From assembly GCA_934131005.1 (NCBI GenBank), contig CAKOYV010000015.1, forward strand, positions 1 through 26,653: a stretch of DNA of 26,653 nt, read 5' to 3'. The DNA is from an uncultured Bacilli bacterium (GTDB lineage: Bacteria > Bacillota_I > Bacilli_A > RF39 > UBA660). Shown here one piece after another: positions 14,756 through 22,624 of this stretch. The notes beneath the pieces were generated by a model, which was given only the letters and a program-made list of their open reading frames with translations, ran no database searches and had not been told where the DNA came from. Numbering within the stretch: the first letter of the stretch is position 1; each line of letters opens with the position of its first letter. The translations under genes and the position numbers were made by a program.

Positions 14756-14938
14756 ATGAAAAAAGATGAAGTAAAAGAAGTAAGAACAATTGGTGAAGGT
14801 GTTGGTTTTGAAAGAATAAGAAGAATTACAGGTTACTTAGTAGGAACAGTAGATAGATTTAATAATGGTAAAAGAGCCGAAGAACACGATAGAGTAAAAC
14901 ACGGCGTTAAAGAAATTTTAGAAGATATAGCATCTTAA
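14756..14938 (+). CDS. Stand-alone glycyl-radical domain of NrdD
   Basis: A 60-residue protein made essentially of the C-terminal radical segment of class III ribonucleotide reductase: RRITGYLVGTVDRFNNGKRA followed by EEHDRVKHG. The radical glycine should be G26 by alignment with RRVCGYL (G681) and the following NAGK...RVKH of E. coli NrdD. It starts 37 bases after the stop of the large chain with its own strong ribosome binding site AAGGAGAG, so it is not a simple frameshift or read-through product. It must presumably dock into the NrdD barrel and be activated by NrdG, encoded 10 bases downstream. Its N-terminus (GEGVGFERI) resembles the tail of the large chain (YEGVSVEAV), suggesting a short overlap at the break. 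GrcA/YfiD, the spare radical domain of pyruvate formate-lyase, is a functional analogy. Confidence 0.9.
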   Translation: MKKDEVKEVRTIGEGVGFERIRRITGYLVGTVDRFNNGKRAEEHDRVKHGVKEILEDIAS

Positions 14939-14948
14939 TTTAATAATA

Positions 14949-15512
14949 ATGAAAATAAGATTAGCATCCCCAATTTTACAAGAAGACAGTATTGTTGATG
15001 GTGAGGGGATAAGGTGTGTTCTTTGGACTCAAGGATGTCCTCATAATTGTTTGGGTTGCCATAACCCTAAGACACATTCTTTATCTGGTGGAGTATTAAG
15101 TGATACTGATGCCATAATAAAACAATTAGATAGTCTTAAAGGTCAAACTGGAATAACTTTTTCAGGTGGTGATCCAATGATTCAACCCAAAGCATGCACC
15201 ATTATAGCAGAACATGCTAAAGCAAAGAAATTAAATGTTTGGTGTTACACCGGCTATACTTTTGAAGAATTATTAGAGAAATCTAAAAATGATCCGGAAA
15301 TATATGAATTTCTTACTAACATAGACGTTTTAGTTGATGGAAAATTTATTCTTTCTGAGAAAAGCTATGATTGTATGTTTAGAGGTTCCAAAAATCAACG
15401 CCTAATAGATGTTCCAAAGAGTTTAGAAACTAATAAGACTGTTTTAGTAACAAAATTTGATGAAAAATCTTACAATAATAAAGGAAGAAAAAGTCAATAT
15501 ATGTTTGTATAA
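14949..15512 (+). CDS. nrdG: Anaerobic ribonucleotide reductase activating protein (radical SAM)
   Basis: The activase that uses a 4Fe-4S cluster and S-adenosylmethionine to generate the glycyl radical on NrdD, here probably on the separate 60-residue chain. The cluster motif C30-x3-C34-x2-C37 (GCPHNCLGCHNP) and the SAM-binding GGDP (SGGDPM, about 75-80) are present. The length of 187 is normal. The ATG at 14949 has no Shine-Dalgarno: the 10 bases after the previous stop are TTAATAATA-like, and the next in-frame upstream codons lead to a stop without another start. Translation may therefore depend on coupling to the small NrdD gene. A terminator overlaps its stop codon, closing the operon. 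Confidence 0.94.
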   Translation: MKIRLASPILQEDSIVDGEGIRCVLWTQGCPHNCLGCHNPKTHSLSGGVLSDTDAIIKQLDSLKGQTGITFSGGDPMIQPKACTIIAEHAKAKKLNVWCYTGYTFEELLEKSKNDPEIYEFLTNIDVLVDGKFILSEKSYDCMFRGSKNQRLIDVPKSLETNKTVLVTKFDEKSYNNKGRKSQYMFV

Positions 15513-15525
15513 AGACTTTTTTTCT
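15488..15525 (+). terminator. Terminator of the nrdD operon
   Basis: AAAAAGTC (15488-15495) pairs with GACTTTTT (15514-15521), followed by TTCTTTTT. The left arm is in the last codons of nrdG. Confidence 0.75.
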
Positions 15526-15556
15526 TTTTATCTTACATTTATTACTATATTTATTA

Positions 15557-15585
15557 TTGTCATTTTCTTCTATCTTTGTTATAAT
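15557..15585 (+). promoter_or_regulatory. Promoter of the lepA-miaB operon
   Basis: TTGTCA (15557-15562), a 17-base spacer and TATAAT (15580-15585), with a TG dinucleotide at 15577-15578 forming an extended -10. The lepA start is 22 bases further on. Confidence 0.85.
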
Positions 15586-15607
15586 TTTATTACGAAGGCG
15601 TGATGTT

Positions 15608-17407
15608 ATGGATATTAATAAAATTAGAAACTTTAGTATAATTGCACATATAAATCATGGTAAAAGTACCTTAGCAGATAGAATTTTAGAATACACTCAT
15701 TCTGTTGATAAAAGGAAACTAAAAGCTCAAATGCTAGATAATATGGATATAGAACGTGAACGTGGTATAACAATAAAATTAAATGCTGTTAGGATAAATT
15801 ATAAGGACTATACCCTTAATTTAATAGATACACCTGGACACGTAGATTTTACTTATGAAGTTTCAAGATCACTAGCAGCTTGCGAAGGGGCTATTTTAGT
15901 TGTTGATGCTACTCAAGGGATAGAAGCTCAAACTCTAGCAAATGTCTACCTTGCTCTAGAACATGACTTAGAAATAATACCAGTTATTAATAAAATTGAT
16001 CTTCCAAATGCCGAATGTGAATTACGAGCTCAAGAATTAATAGATACTTTTGGTTTTAAGAAAGAGGAAATAATCCTAACAAGTGCTAAAACAGGAGTTG
16101 GAGTAGATAAACTTATGGATGCTATTATTGAAAGAATTTCTGCTCCTAAAAAGCAAGATGATGATAAATTAAAATGTTTAATTTTTGATAGTTATTTTGA
16201 TCCATACAGAGGCGTAGTTGCTCTAATAAGAGTTGTCTCAGGTGTTATTCACAATAATTCTAAAATCAAAATGTTTACAACTGATGCTAGTTACGATGTA
16301 ACAGAACTAGGTTACCATACTCCAGAAGTTAAAAAAACATCATCTCTAGGACCAGGCGAAGTAGGTTATGTTTGCGGAAGTATTAAAAGTATATCAGATG
16401 TTAAAGTAGGAGATACTATTACACTGGCAACAGACCCTTGTACTGAACCATTATCAGGATACCAGCCTATGAAACCAATGGTTTTCTGTGGCCTTTATCC
16501 TATCGATTCTAAAAAGTATCCAACTCTACGTGAAGCTTTAGAAAAATTAAAAATAAATGATGCTTCTCTTACCTTTGAGATGGAAACATCTACAACTCTA
16601 GGATTTGGTTTTAGAACTGGATTTTTAGGATTACTTCACATGGAAATAATTGTTGAAAGAATTGAACGAGAGTTTGGTGTAGAAATCGTAACCACATCAC
16701 CATCAGTAATTTATGAAATAACGCTAACAGATAATAAAGTTATATACGTAGATAATCCAAGTGAATTTCCTGAACGTGTCAAAATAAAAATGATTAAAGA
16801 GCCATACGTTAAAACTAGTATTTTTGTTCCAAATGAATATGTTGGAAGCATCATGGAACTTTGTCAAAATAAAAGAGGCACCTATATTTCTATGGAATAT
16901 ATGGATGAAAAACGTGTAAATATTCACTATGAATTACCATTATCTGAAATTGTATATGATTTCTTTGATAAATTAAAATCATACACTAAAGGATATGCTT
17001 CTATGGATTACGAAATAATTGGTTATAAAGAAAGTAATTTAGTAAAAATGGATATTCTTCTAAATGGTGATATTGTTGATGCACTATCTATAATTGTACA
17101 TAAAGATTTTGCATATCACCGTGGTCGTATTGTTGTTGATAATCTAAAAAAAATTATTCCTAGACAAATGTTTGAGGTACCAATTCAAGCGTGTATAGGT
17201 AGTAAAGTAATAGCCCGTGCTGATATAAAAGCTATGCGTAAAAATGTTTTAGCAAAATGTTATGGAGGCGACATTACTAGAAAAAGAAAACTATTAGAGA
17301 AACAAAAAGAAGGTAAAAAGAAAATGAAACAAATAGGTCATGTTGAAGTGCCAAGTGAGGCTTTCTTAACTGTTTTAAGTACTGATGAAATAAAGGAATC
17401 TAAGTAG
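15608..17407 (+). CDS. lepA: Elongation factor 4 (LepA), translational GTPase
   Basis: A ribosome-associated GTPase related to EF-G that can back-translocate or help ribosome function under stress. From the ATG at 15608 (MDINKIRNFSII, the family's usual start; AAGG lies 9 bases before) the protein has 599 residues, normal for LepA. GTPase motifs: G1 AHINHGKST (H14-T21), G2 RERGIT, G3 DTPGH, G4 NKID. Domains II, III and V and the LepA-specific C-terminal domain follow (GFGFRTGFLGLLHMEI, GYASMDYE, DIVDALSIIVH, ARADIKAMRKNVLAKCYGGD). In the P-loop the otherwise strongly conserved Asp of AHIDHGKS is Asn16. A longer upstream start at 15557 overlaps the promoter and is rejected. First gene of a five-gene run. 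Confidence 0.97.
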   Translation: MDINKIRNFSIIAHINHGKSTLADRILEYTHSVDKRKLKAQMLDNMDIERERGITIKLNAVRINYKDYTLNLIDTPGHVDFTYEVSRSLAACEGAILVVDATQGIEAQTLANVYLALEHDLEIIPVINKIDLPNAECELRAQELIDTFGFKKEEIILTSAKTGVGVDKLMDAIIERISAPKKQDDDKLKCLIFDSYFDPYRGVVALIRVVSGVIHNNSKIKMFTTDASYDVTELGYHTPEVKKTSSLGPGEVGYVCGSIKSISDVKVGDTITLATDPCTEPLSGYQPMKPMVFCGLYPIDSKKYPTLREALEKLKINDASLTFEMETSTTLGFGFRTGFLGLLHMEIIVERIEREFGVEIVTTSPSVIYEITLTDNKVIYVDNPSEFPERVKIKMIKEPYVKTSIFVPNEYVGSIMELCQNKRGTYISMEYMDEKRVNIHYELPLSEIVYDFFDKLKSYTKGYASMDYEIIGYKESNLVKMDILLNGDIVDALSIIVHKDFAYHRGRIVVDNLKKIIPRQMFEVPIQACIGSKVIARADIKAMRKNVLAKCYGGDITRKRKLLEKQKEGKKKMKQIGHVEVPSEAFLTVLSTDEIKESK

Positions 17408-17415
17408 GTGATAAT

Positions 17416-17820
17416 ATGGATATAAATAATGAAAAAGAAGTAAAAGAATATATATTAGATTTAGAAGATGAATATCTATCGCATTTACCATTCGTATTAA
17501 ATAACTCTGAAAACACATCTGTAATATCTGGAATGTTTAATGCCCTATATATGCTATTAAAAAAATATCCAGAAAACGCTCTTAAAATAAATTATTTAGT
17601 CAATTTAATTCAAAACTATGCATCTATTGCTATAGCAAATCAAGATGCGAAAAAAATTCAAAAAATATCTAATTTATTAAAGAGTTTAACAACGAAAATT
17701 AACAAAAATTTTACAAAAAAAGAAAAAATAAAAATCAATGAGATTTATTCTAACTTACAAATATTATTTAATGCATTAACCCAAGCACAACTTAATAAAA
17801 AAAGTGGAAGAAGCAAATAA
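17416..17820 (+). CDS. Small helical protein of unknown function
   Basis: A 134-residue protein without signal peptide, membrane segments or cysteines. It looks entirely alpha-helical: an acidic N-terminal half (KEVKEYILDLEDEYLSHLPFVL) and a Lys-rich C-terminal half. GGTGATAAT precedes the ATG. It follows lepA by 8 bases and miaB begins 19 bases after it, so it is translated from the same message. I do not recognise the family. Confidence 0.8.
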   Translation: MDINNEKEVKEYILDLEDEYLSHLPFVLNNSENTSVISGMFNALYMLLKKYPENALKINYLVNLIQNYASIAIANQDAKKIQKISNLLKSLTTKINKNFTKKEKIKINEIYSNLQILFNALTQAQLNKKSGRSK

Positions 17821-17839
17821 CAACGAAAAGAGGAGTAAT

Positions 17840-19261
17840 ATGAATTTACCAAATTTAAAAGAAGCAAGAAAAAGAACTACTGAGAAAACCAATATAAAAA
17901 GAGATGAATATATAATATCAGATAAAGTGAAAAATATAGGTCATCATAAAAAATATTATATTTTAACATATGGGTGCCAAATGAATGTTCATGATAGTGA
18001 GAATATTTCAGCAATTATGGAAAATATGGGATATATTAGTACCGACCAAATGGACGATGCCAATGTTATAATTTTAAATACCTGTGCCATTAGAGAAAAT
18101 GCTCATAATAAAGTTATGGGTATGTTAGGAAGAATTAAACATTTAAAAGAAACAAAAAAAGATATTATTACTATTTTTTGTGGCTGTATGGCTCAAGAAG
18201 AAAATGTTGCAAAAACCCTAAAAGAAAAGTATAAATGGGTAGATATTGTTATGGGAACTCACAATATTCATAAATTACCACAATATTTAGAAGAAGTTAT
18301 GGAAGATGGAAACCAAGAGTTTGAAGTTTATAGCATTGAGGGTAATGTAATAGAAGGCTTACCAGTAAAAAGAGATTCTAAATATAAAGCTTGGGTAAAT
18401 ATTATGTATGGCTGTGATAAATTTTGCACTTATTGCATAGTTCCATATACTAGAGGAAAACAAAGAAGTAGAATGCCTGAGGATATAATTGAAGAAGTAA
18501 AAGATTTAATAAAAAAAGGCTATTTAGAAGTAACTCTTCTAGGGCAAAATGTTAATGCTTATGGCAAAGACTTAGATATTAATTATGGTATGAAAAATTT
18601 ATTAGAAGATGTTGCCAAAACAGGTATACCTAGAGTAAGATTTGTAACAAGTCATCCATGGGACTTTACTGAAGATATGATAAAAGTAATAAGTAAATAT
18701 GAAAATATTATGCCATATATTCACTTACCAATCCAAAGTGGCTCAGACAAAATTTTAGCCAAAATGAATCGCCGTTATACTAAAGAAGAATATATCAACC
18801 TATTTAAAACTATTAAAAAATATATTCCAAACTGTAGTATAAGTACTGATATAATTGTTGGTTTTCCTGGCGAAACCAAGGAAGATTTCCAAGACACATT
18901 AGATGTTGTAAATGAACTAAAATATGACTTAGCATACACTTTTATATATTCTAAGCGTGAAGGAACTCCTGCCAGTTCAATGCCTGATTCTGTTAGCTTA
19001 GACGAAAAAAAAGAACGCCTTCAAACATTAAATGAATTAATTAATAAGTATGCTAAAGAAAATAATCTAAAATATCAAGACAAAGTAGTTGATGTTTTAA
19101 TAGAAGGCCCTAGCGACAAATTTGATAATTTAATGGGCTATACTGATACCATGAAATTAGTAAACATTAAAGGTGATAAAAAATATATTGGAAAAATAGT
19201 AAAAGTAAAAATTACAGATGTAAAAACTTGGAGTTTGGATGGTGAAATAATCGATGATTGA
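17840..19261 (+). CDS. miaB: tRNA-2-methylthio-N6-dimethylallyladenosine synthase
   Basis: A radical SAM methylthiotransferase that adds a methylthio group to i6A37 of tRNAs reading U-starting codons. The ATG at 17840 lies 5 bases after GAGGAG; the longer frame opening at a GTG at 17804 would lie inside the previous gene. The N-terminal UPF0004 domain carries the auxiliary-cluster cysteines C46 (TYGCQMN), C82 (NTCAIRENA) and C116 (GCMAQ). The radical SAM motif is C192-x3-C196-x2-C199 (GCDKFCTYC), followed by PYTRG, the SAM site and a C-terminal TRAM domain (about 405-470). The 473-residue length fits MiaB. It ends in TGA overlapping the next gene by 8 bases, the same order as miaB-ymcA in B. 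subtilis. Confidence 0.97.
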   Translation: MNLPNLKEARKRTTEKTNIKRDEYIISDKVKNIGHHKKYYILTYGCQMNVHDSENISAIMENMGYISTDQMDDANVIILNTCAIRENAHNKVMGMLGRIKHLKETKKDIITIFCGCMAQEENVAKTLKEKYKWVDIVMGTHNIHKLPQYLEEVMEDGNQEFEVYSIEGNVIEGLPVKRDSKYKAWVNIMYGCDKFCTYCIVPYTRGKQRSRMPEDIIEEVKDLIKKGYLEVTLLGQNVNAYGKDLDINYGMKNLLEDVAKTGIPRVRFVTSHPWDFTEDMIKVISKYENIMPYIHLPIQSGSDKILAKMNRRYTKEEYINLFKTIKKYIPNCSISTDIIVGFPGETKEDFQDTLDVVNELKYDLAYTFIYSKREGTPASSMPDSVSLDEKKERLQTLNELINKYAKENNLKYQDKVVDVLIEGPSDKFDNLMGYTDTMKLVNIKGDKKYIGKIVKVKITDVKTWSLDGEIIDD

Positions 19262-19583
19262 AAATAAAATAGAAGATTTATTTAAAACTATTGAAACATC
19301 TCACGAATACCAAGATTATCTTAATATAGGTACTGTTTTAGAGAAAGATGAAGAAATTAATAAACTAATAAACGAAATAAAAGCTTTACAAAAAAAATCA
19401 GTAAGATTAGAATATAATCATGATGAAGATTATAAGGAAGTAGACAAAGAAATAGAAGAAAAAGTTGCCATTTTAAATGACAAACCTATCTATCAGGAAT
19501 ATTTAAGACGAATGAATGAATTTAATGATTTATTAAGTGCTAGTTCATCAAATATTGAAAAATATATAAATGAAAAAATATAA
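19254..19583 (+). CDS. ymcA: YlbF/YmcA family protein (RicA-like)
   Basis: A 109-residue helical protein of the Com_YlbF family. In B. subtilis the paralogues YmcA (RicA), YlbF (RicF) and YaaT form a complex that modulates RNase Y, competence, biofilm formation and sporulation. The sequence is two long helices (EYQDYLNIGTVLEKDEEINKLINEIKALQKK and a second helix ending PIYQEYLRRMNEFNDLL), typical of the family. The immediate position behind miaB, with an 8-base overlap, favours ymcA over ylbF. It has no cysteines, whereas RicA and RicF in B. subtilis contribute Cys ligands to Fe-S clusters; cluster binding is therefore doubtful here. Confidence 0.82.
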   Translation: MIENKIEDLFKTIETSHEYQDYLNIGTVLEKDEEINKLINEIKALQKKSVRLEYNHDEDYKEVDKEIEEKVAILNDKPIYQEYLRRMNEFNDLLSASSSNIEKYINEKI

Positions 19584-19609
19584 TAAAAAAATTTAGGAGG
19601 TTTTTTACA

Positions 19610-20068
19610 ATGAATAATCAAGAAAAACAAATAATATTGCCAATTGAAATATTAAGACCAATTTCTGCCAAAACAAATAATAATTTCTTTCAAAAGCAAG
19701 TAGAAGAATGGTATGGTCAAAATTTAGATAGTTTTTTATCAGTAATAGATAAAATAGAGCATTTAAGTCCTGTTGTTGCCATAAATAATATAGATATAGC
19801 AACTCAGTCATTTTGCCTAAAAAATCAAAATGGTGAGGACTTAATAATAAAGCTTTTACCTAAAATTTATTTTCCAGATGAGAAAAAAATAATAGAATTA
19901 ACTAAAAAAATTAATATGCACAATTACAAAGTAGACTATTACGAATGCAGTTATGATAATATCGAGGTGAATATAAGGTCTTATGATATTACTAAAATTC
20001 AATCACGAAAAAACACAAAGCTTCAAAATCATAACCAGTTAATAAAGAAAAGAGCTAAAAAAAATTAG
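19610..20068 (+). CDS. Hypothetical protein, last gene of the lepA operon
   Basis: A 152-residue soluble protein with no recognised family. It starts at an ATG 9 bases after a perfect AGGAGG. The first 75 residues contain mixed hydrophobic and polar segments (IILPIEILRPISAKTNN, VVAINNIDIATQSFCL); the last 30 residues are strongly basic (KIQSRKNTKLQNHNQLIKKR), which could contact nucleic acid. Its stop overlaps the stop of the converging SpoVB-like gene, both within one terminator hairpin. In B. subtilis cotE follows ymcA, but no CotE similarity is visible. Confidence 0.75.
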   Translation: MNNQEKQIILPIEILRPISAKTNNNFFQKQVEEWYGQNLDSFLSVIDKIEHLSPVVAINNIDIATQSFCLKNQNGEDLIIKLLPKIYFPDEKKIIELTKKINMHNYKVDYYECSYDNIEVNIRSYDITKIQSRKNTKLQNHNQLIKKRAKKN

Positions 20069-20076
20069 GTCTTTTT
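20049..20076. terminator. Shared bidirectional terminator at converging stop codons
   Basis: AAAGAGCTAA (20049-20058) pairs with TTAGGTCTTT (20065-20074) with one G-G mismatch across a six-A loop. T runs follow on both strands. The stop codons of both converging genes overlap (TTAG, 20065-20068) inside the right arm. Confidence 0.65.
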
Positions 20077-21360
20077 AAATTGCCTAAATACATAGTAATA
20101 ATGATGAATCGTTATAAAAATTATATTAACAATATTAGAAATTAATAACGCCCAAATTCCAAAATTCATATATGCCAAGATAAACAATAATATAGACTTT
20201 ATAATAGCTCCCAGTAGTGTTCCCATCATAGCCTCATGAGCCATATCCATCCCTTGCATACTAGTTGTAAGTGGTCCTTGTATGTAAAAAAGTAAAAATA
20301 TCGGTGCAATTACTTTAATATAATTAATACCCTCGTTAGTGTTATAAATTAAGTCTAAAAAAATATCAGGAATAGTCATAAATAACAAAGTACAAGGAAC
20401 ACCAATAATTAATGATAAAATAATAGCTTGTTTAATTTTATATTTAGTATAATCATATCTATGATTAGTATAACTATTAGAAACAACTGGCATTAAAGCA
20501 TTAGAAATAGCTAGTGTAAAAAAAGATGGTAATAATAACAAAGGATAAACATACCCATTAATAATACCGTATTCCATAGTAATATAGTCATTTGTATAGC
20601 CATTCCTAAGCAGAGTATAAGTTAAAATAATTGGCTCTAAAAAATAAGAAATTGACCCTATAAGTCTACTACCAACAGTAGGCATACTAATACTAAGTAC
20701 TTCTTTTAAAATACAACTATCATATTTAAAATCATCAAAAGTAATTTTTTTACCTTTAGGCATAAATAATAATAAAACAATAATAGAACAAGCTTCGCTA
20801 ACAACATTAATTAGAACAACTCCTGTAATAGCAACTACTAAAGAATATTTAATTAAAAGTGGAATTAAGAAAACAGTTAGTACTAATCTAACTATTTGTT
20901 CAAAAATATTAGAAGTAGTAGCCTCAAGCATTTTTTCTTTACCAAAAAAATATCCCTTTAAAATTGAAGATAAACAAATAAAGGGAAGGGTCATACCAAT
21001 TGCTAATATAGGGTAATAAGTATTATCATTACCAAGTAATGTATGACTTAGAATAGGCGCTAAAAGAAAAATTATAACAATTAGTAAAATATTTATAATA
21101 AGCATAATTGGCATCGTAGATAAAACTATTTTTTTATTATTTTTACCTCCTTCACTAATTAATTTAGATATAGCTACTGGTAGACCTAGTGAACATAAAG
21201 TAATAAAAAGATTAAACGTTGGAAGAATTAAAGAATAAAGCCCAATTCCTTTTGTTGTAACAGCTCTTGTTAAAGCAATTTTAATAACCATTCCCAAGAC
21301 TTTAGTAATAAGTCCTCCTAATATTAAAATAATAGTTGATTTAATAAAATTATTTTTCAT
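20065..21360 (-). CDS. SpoVB-like polysaccharide/lipid flippase (MOP superfamily)
   Basis: A 431-residue polytopic membrane protein of the MATE/MurJ/Wzx (MOP) exporter superfamily with about 12 hydrophobic segments. The start FIKSTIILILGGLITKVLGMVIKIALTRAV, the GLPVAISKLIS motif and the late NAGMPVVS-like stretch NALMPVVSNSY match stage V sporulation protein B and YtgP-type flippases, which move lipid-linked wall precursors. Classical SpoVB has about 520 residues and 14 segments, so this is a shorter version or a vegetative relative. No good Shine-Dalgarno precedes the ATG at 21360. It is transcribed alone, against the flanking operons. Sporulation use is inference from family and the nearby spm genes. 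Confidence 0.82.
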   Translation of the reverse strand: MKNNFIKSTIILILGGLITKVLGMVIKIALTRAVTTKGIGLYSLILPTFNLFITLCSLGLPVAISKLISEGGKNNKKIVLSTMPIMLIINILLIVIIFLLAPILSHTLLGNDNTYYPILAIGMTLPFICLSSILKGYFFGKEKMLEATTSNIFEQIVRLVLTVFLIPLLIKYSLVVAITGVVLINVVSEACSIIVLLLFMPKGKKITFDDFKYDSCILKEVLSISMPTVGSRLIGSISYFLEPIILTYTLLRNGYTNDYITMEYGIINGYVYPLLLLPSFFTLAISNALMPVVSNSYTNHRYDYTKYKIKQAIILSLIIGVPCTLLFMTIPDIFLDLIYNTNEGINYIKVIAPIFLLFYIQGPLTTSMQGMDMAHEAMMGTLLGAIIKSILLFILAYMNFGIWALLISNIVNIIFITIHHYYYVFRQFKKT

Positions 21361-21423
21361 AATAATATATATGACAAAGCATTATCTTTTAGAAATAGTC
21401 TATCCAAAATATAAAATTTATTG

Positions 21424-21429
21424 TATAAT
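21424..21429 (+). promoter_or_regulatory. -10 element of the LemA-to-murC operon
   Basis: A perfect TATAAT 21 bases before the start of the LemA-like gene, in the divergent gap with the SpoVB-like gene. No clear -35 hexamer is seen at the expected distance. Confidence 0.5.
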
Positions 21430-21449
21430 GTATAAGAAAGGATGATTAT

Positions 21450-21977
21450 ATGAATACTCCAACTATAATAATAATAGCAATATTTACAGTAATAGCCATA
21501 TTAGGTCTAATAGTCTTAACGATTGTTAATAAACTAACTTTTTACAAAAAACGCATTCTAGATAAATTTAATGCCGTAAATGATATCTTAAATGGTAGAA
21601 TAGAAATAATTACAGCTCTAATTGAAATTCTAAGTAAAGCTAATTATCATGAAGATAATTTACTAAAAGAATTATCTTTAGTAAGTGAAGAGATTAATAA
21701 AGAAAATGCTGTTAACAATCTCTTACTCTTAATAAGCAAATCGGATAATATTCTAAAAAAAGCTCTAACATTAGATAAAATTTATCAAGAATTATCATCT
21801 AACAAAGAATATCAAAATTTAGTAGAATCATTTAAAAATAATCAATATAAATTAATGTATGCTATTGAAGTATATAATGAAGAAGTAGAAGTATATAATA
21901 ATTATCGTCAAAATAAGTTTATAGACCTAGTAAGAACAATATTTAAATTTAAGGAATATAATTATTACGAAAAATAA
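21450..21977 (+). CDS. LemA-like membrane-anchored protein
   Basis: A 175-residue protein with one N-terminal membrane helix (about 5-26, IIIIAIFTVIAILGLIVLTIV) and a helical-bundle body. FNAVNDILNGRIEIITALIEIL matches the LemA signature where the chain of long helices begins, and LDKIYQELSSNKEYQNLVESF with AIEVYNEEVEVYNNY match the second LemA signature (QELSsNxxFxxL...YNxxVxxYN). The function of bacterial LemA proteins is poorly known. AAAGGA lies 7 bases before the ATG. It starts a run of seven closely spaced genes; the next one follows after a single base. Confidence 0.75.
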   Translation: MNTPTIIIIAIFTVIAILGLIVLTIVNKLTFYKKRILDKFNAVNDILNGRIEIITALIEILSKANYHEDNLLKELSLVSEEINKENAVNNLLLLISKSDNILKKALTLDKIYQELSSNKEYQNLVESFKNNQYKLMYAIEVYNEEVEVYNNYRQNKFIDLVRTIFKFKEYNYYEK

Positions 21978-21978
21978 T

Positions 21979-22608
21979 ATGACTTTTAAATATCAAAATC
22001 AAGAATATAATGTTCTAGTAGTAAGAAAAAATAACAAAAATACTTATATTCGAATAAAAAATGATACTGTTTATATAACTACTAATTATTTTACTAGCAA
22101 TTTTAGAATAAAAAAATTAATTGAAGATAACCAAAAACCAATCGCAAAAATGCTAATTAGAGCAAAAAAAAGACAACTATTAGATGATAAATTTCTTCTC
22201 TTTGGCAGTGAATATCATATCATTTACGATAATAAATCAAATTTAACGATTAAGGATAACACTATTTATGCAAAAGACGAAAAGCACTTAAATGCCTGGT
22301 TAAATAAATATCTTAAAGAAACTTATCAAAAACATTTAGATTATTGGTATAGTAAATTTTCTGAAAATATACCAATACCAAATTTAAAAATTCGCAAGAT
22401 GAAGACTAGATGGGGTGTTTGCAATACTAAAAATTATAATATAACGTTAAATCGAGAATTAATAAAATATGATATCTCTTGCTTAGATTATGTTATAGTT
22501 CATGAATTGGCCCATTTGATTGAAGCTAATCATTCTAAGCAGTTTTGGCAAATAGTAGAAAAATATTATCCTAATTATAAAAACTGTCGCAAAATATTAA
22601 GAACATAA
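21979..22608 (+). CDS. YgjP-like metalloprotease (M48/DUF45)
   Basis: A 209-residue predicted zinc metallopeptidase of the YgjP (DUF45, WLM-like) family. The active site is H175-E176-L-A-H179 followed by L-I-E-A-N-H185, the third ligand, then SKQFW. Upstream signatures RKMKTRWGVCNTKNYNITLN and LDYVIVHELAH are characteristic. No signal peptide, so it is probably cytoplasmic. The ATG follows the previous stop by one base and has no Shine-Dalgarno, so translation is likely coupled. Substrates of this family are not known. Confidence 0.9.
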   Translation: MTFKYQNQEYNVLVVRKNNKNTYIRIKNDTVYITTNYFTSNFRIKKLIEDNQKPIAKMLIRAKKRQLLDDKFLLFGSEYHIIYDNKSNLTIKDNTIYAKDEKHLNAWLNKYLKETYQKHLDYWYSKFSENIPIPNLKIRKMKTRWGVCNTKNYNITLNRELIKYDISCLDYVIVHELAHLIEANHSKQFWQIVEKYYPNYKNCRKILRT

Positions 22609-22624
22609 GAAAAGGTGTGATAAA

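Noticed and set aside
14716..14756. Frameshift or read-through joining the two NrdD parts
   Set aside because: A TAA stop, a 37-base gap and a strong AAGGAGAG site before an ATG indicate independent translation.
19610..20068. CotE (spore coat) by position behind ymcA
   Set aside because: No visible similarity to CotE and no acidic C-terminal tail; the tail here is basic.
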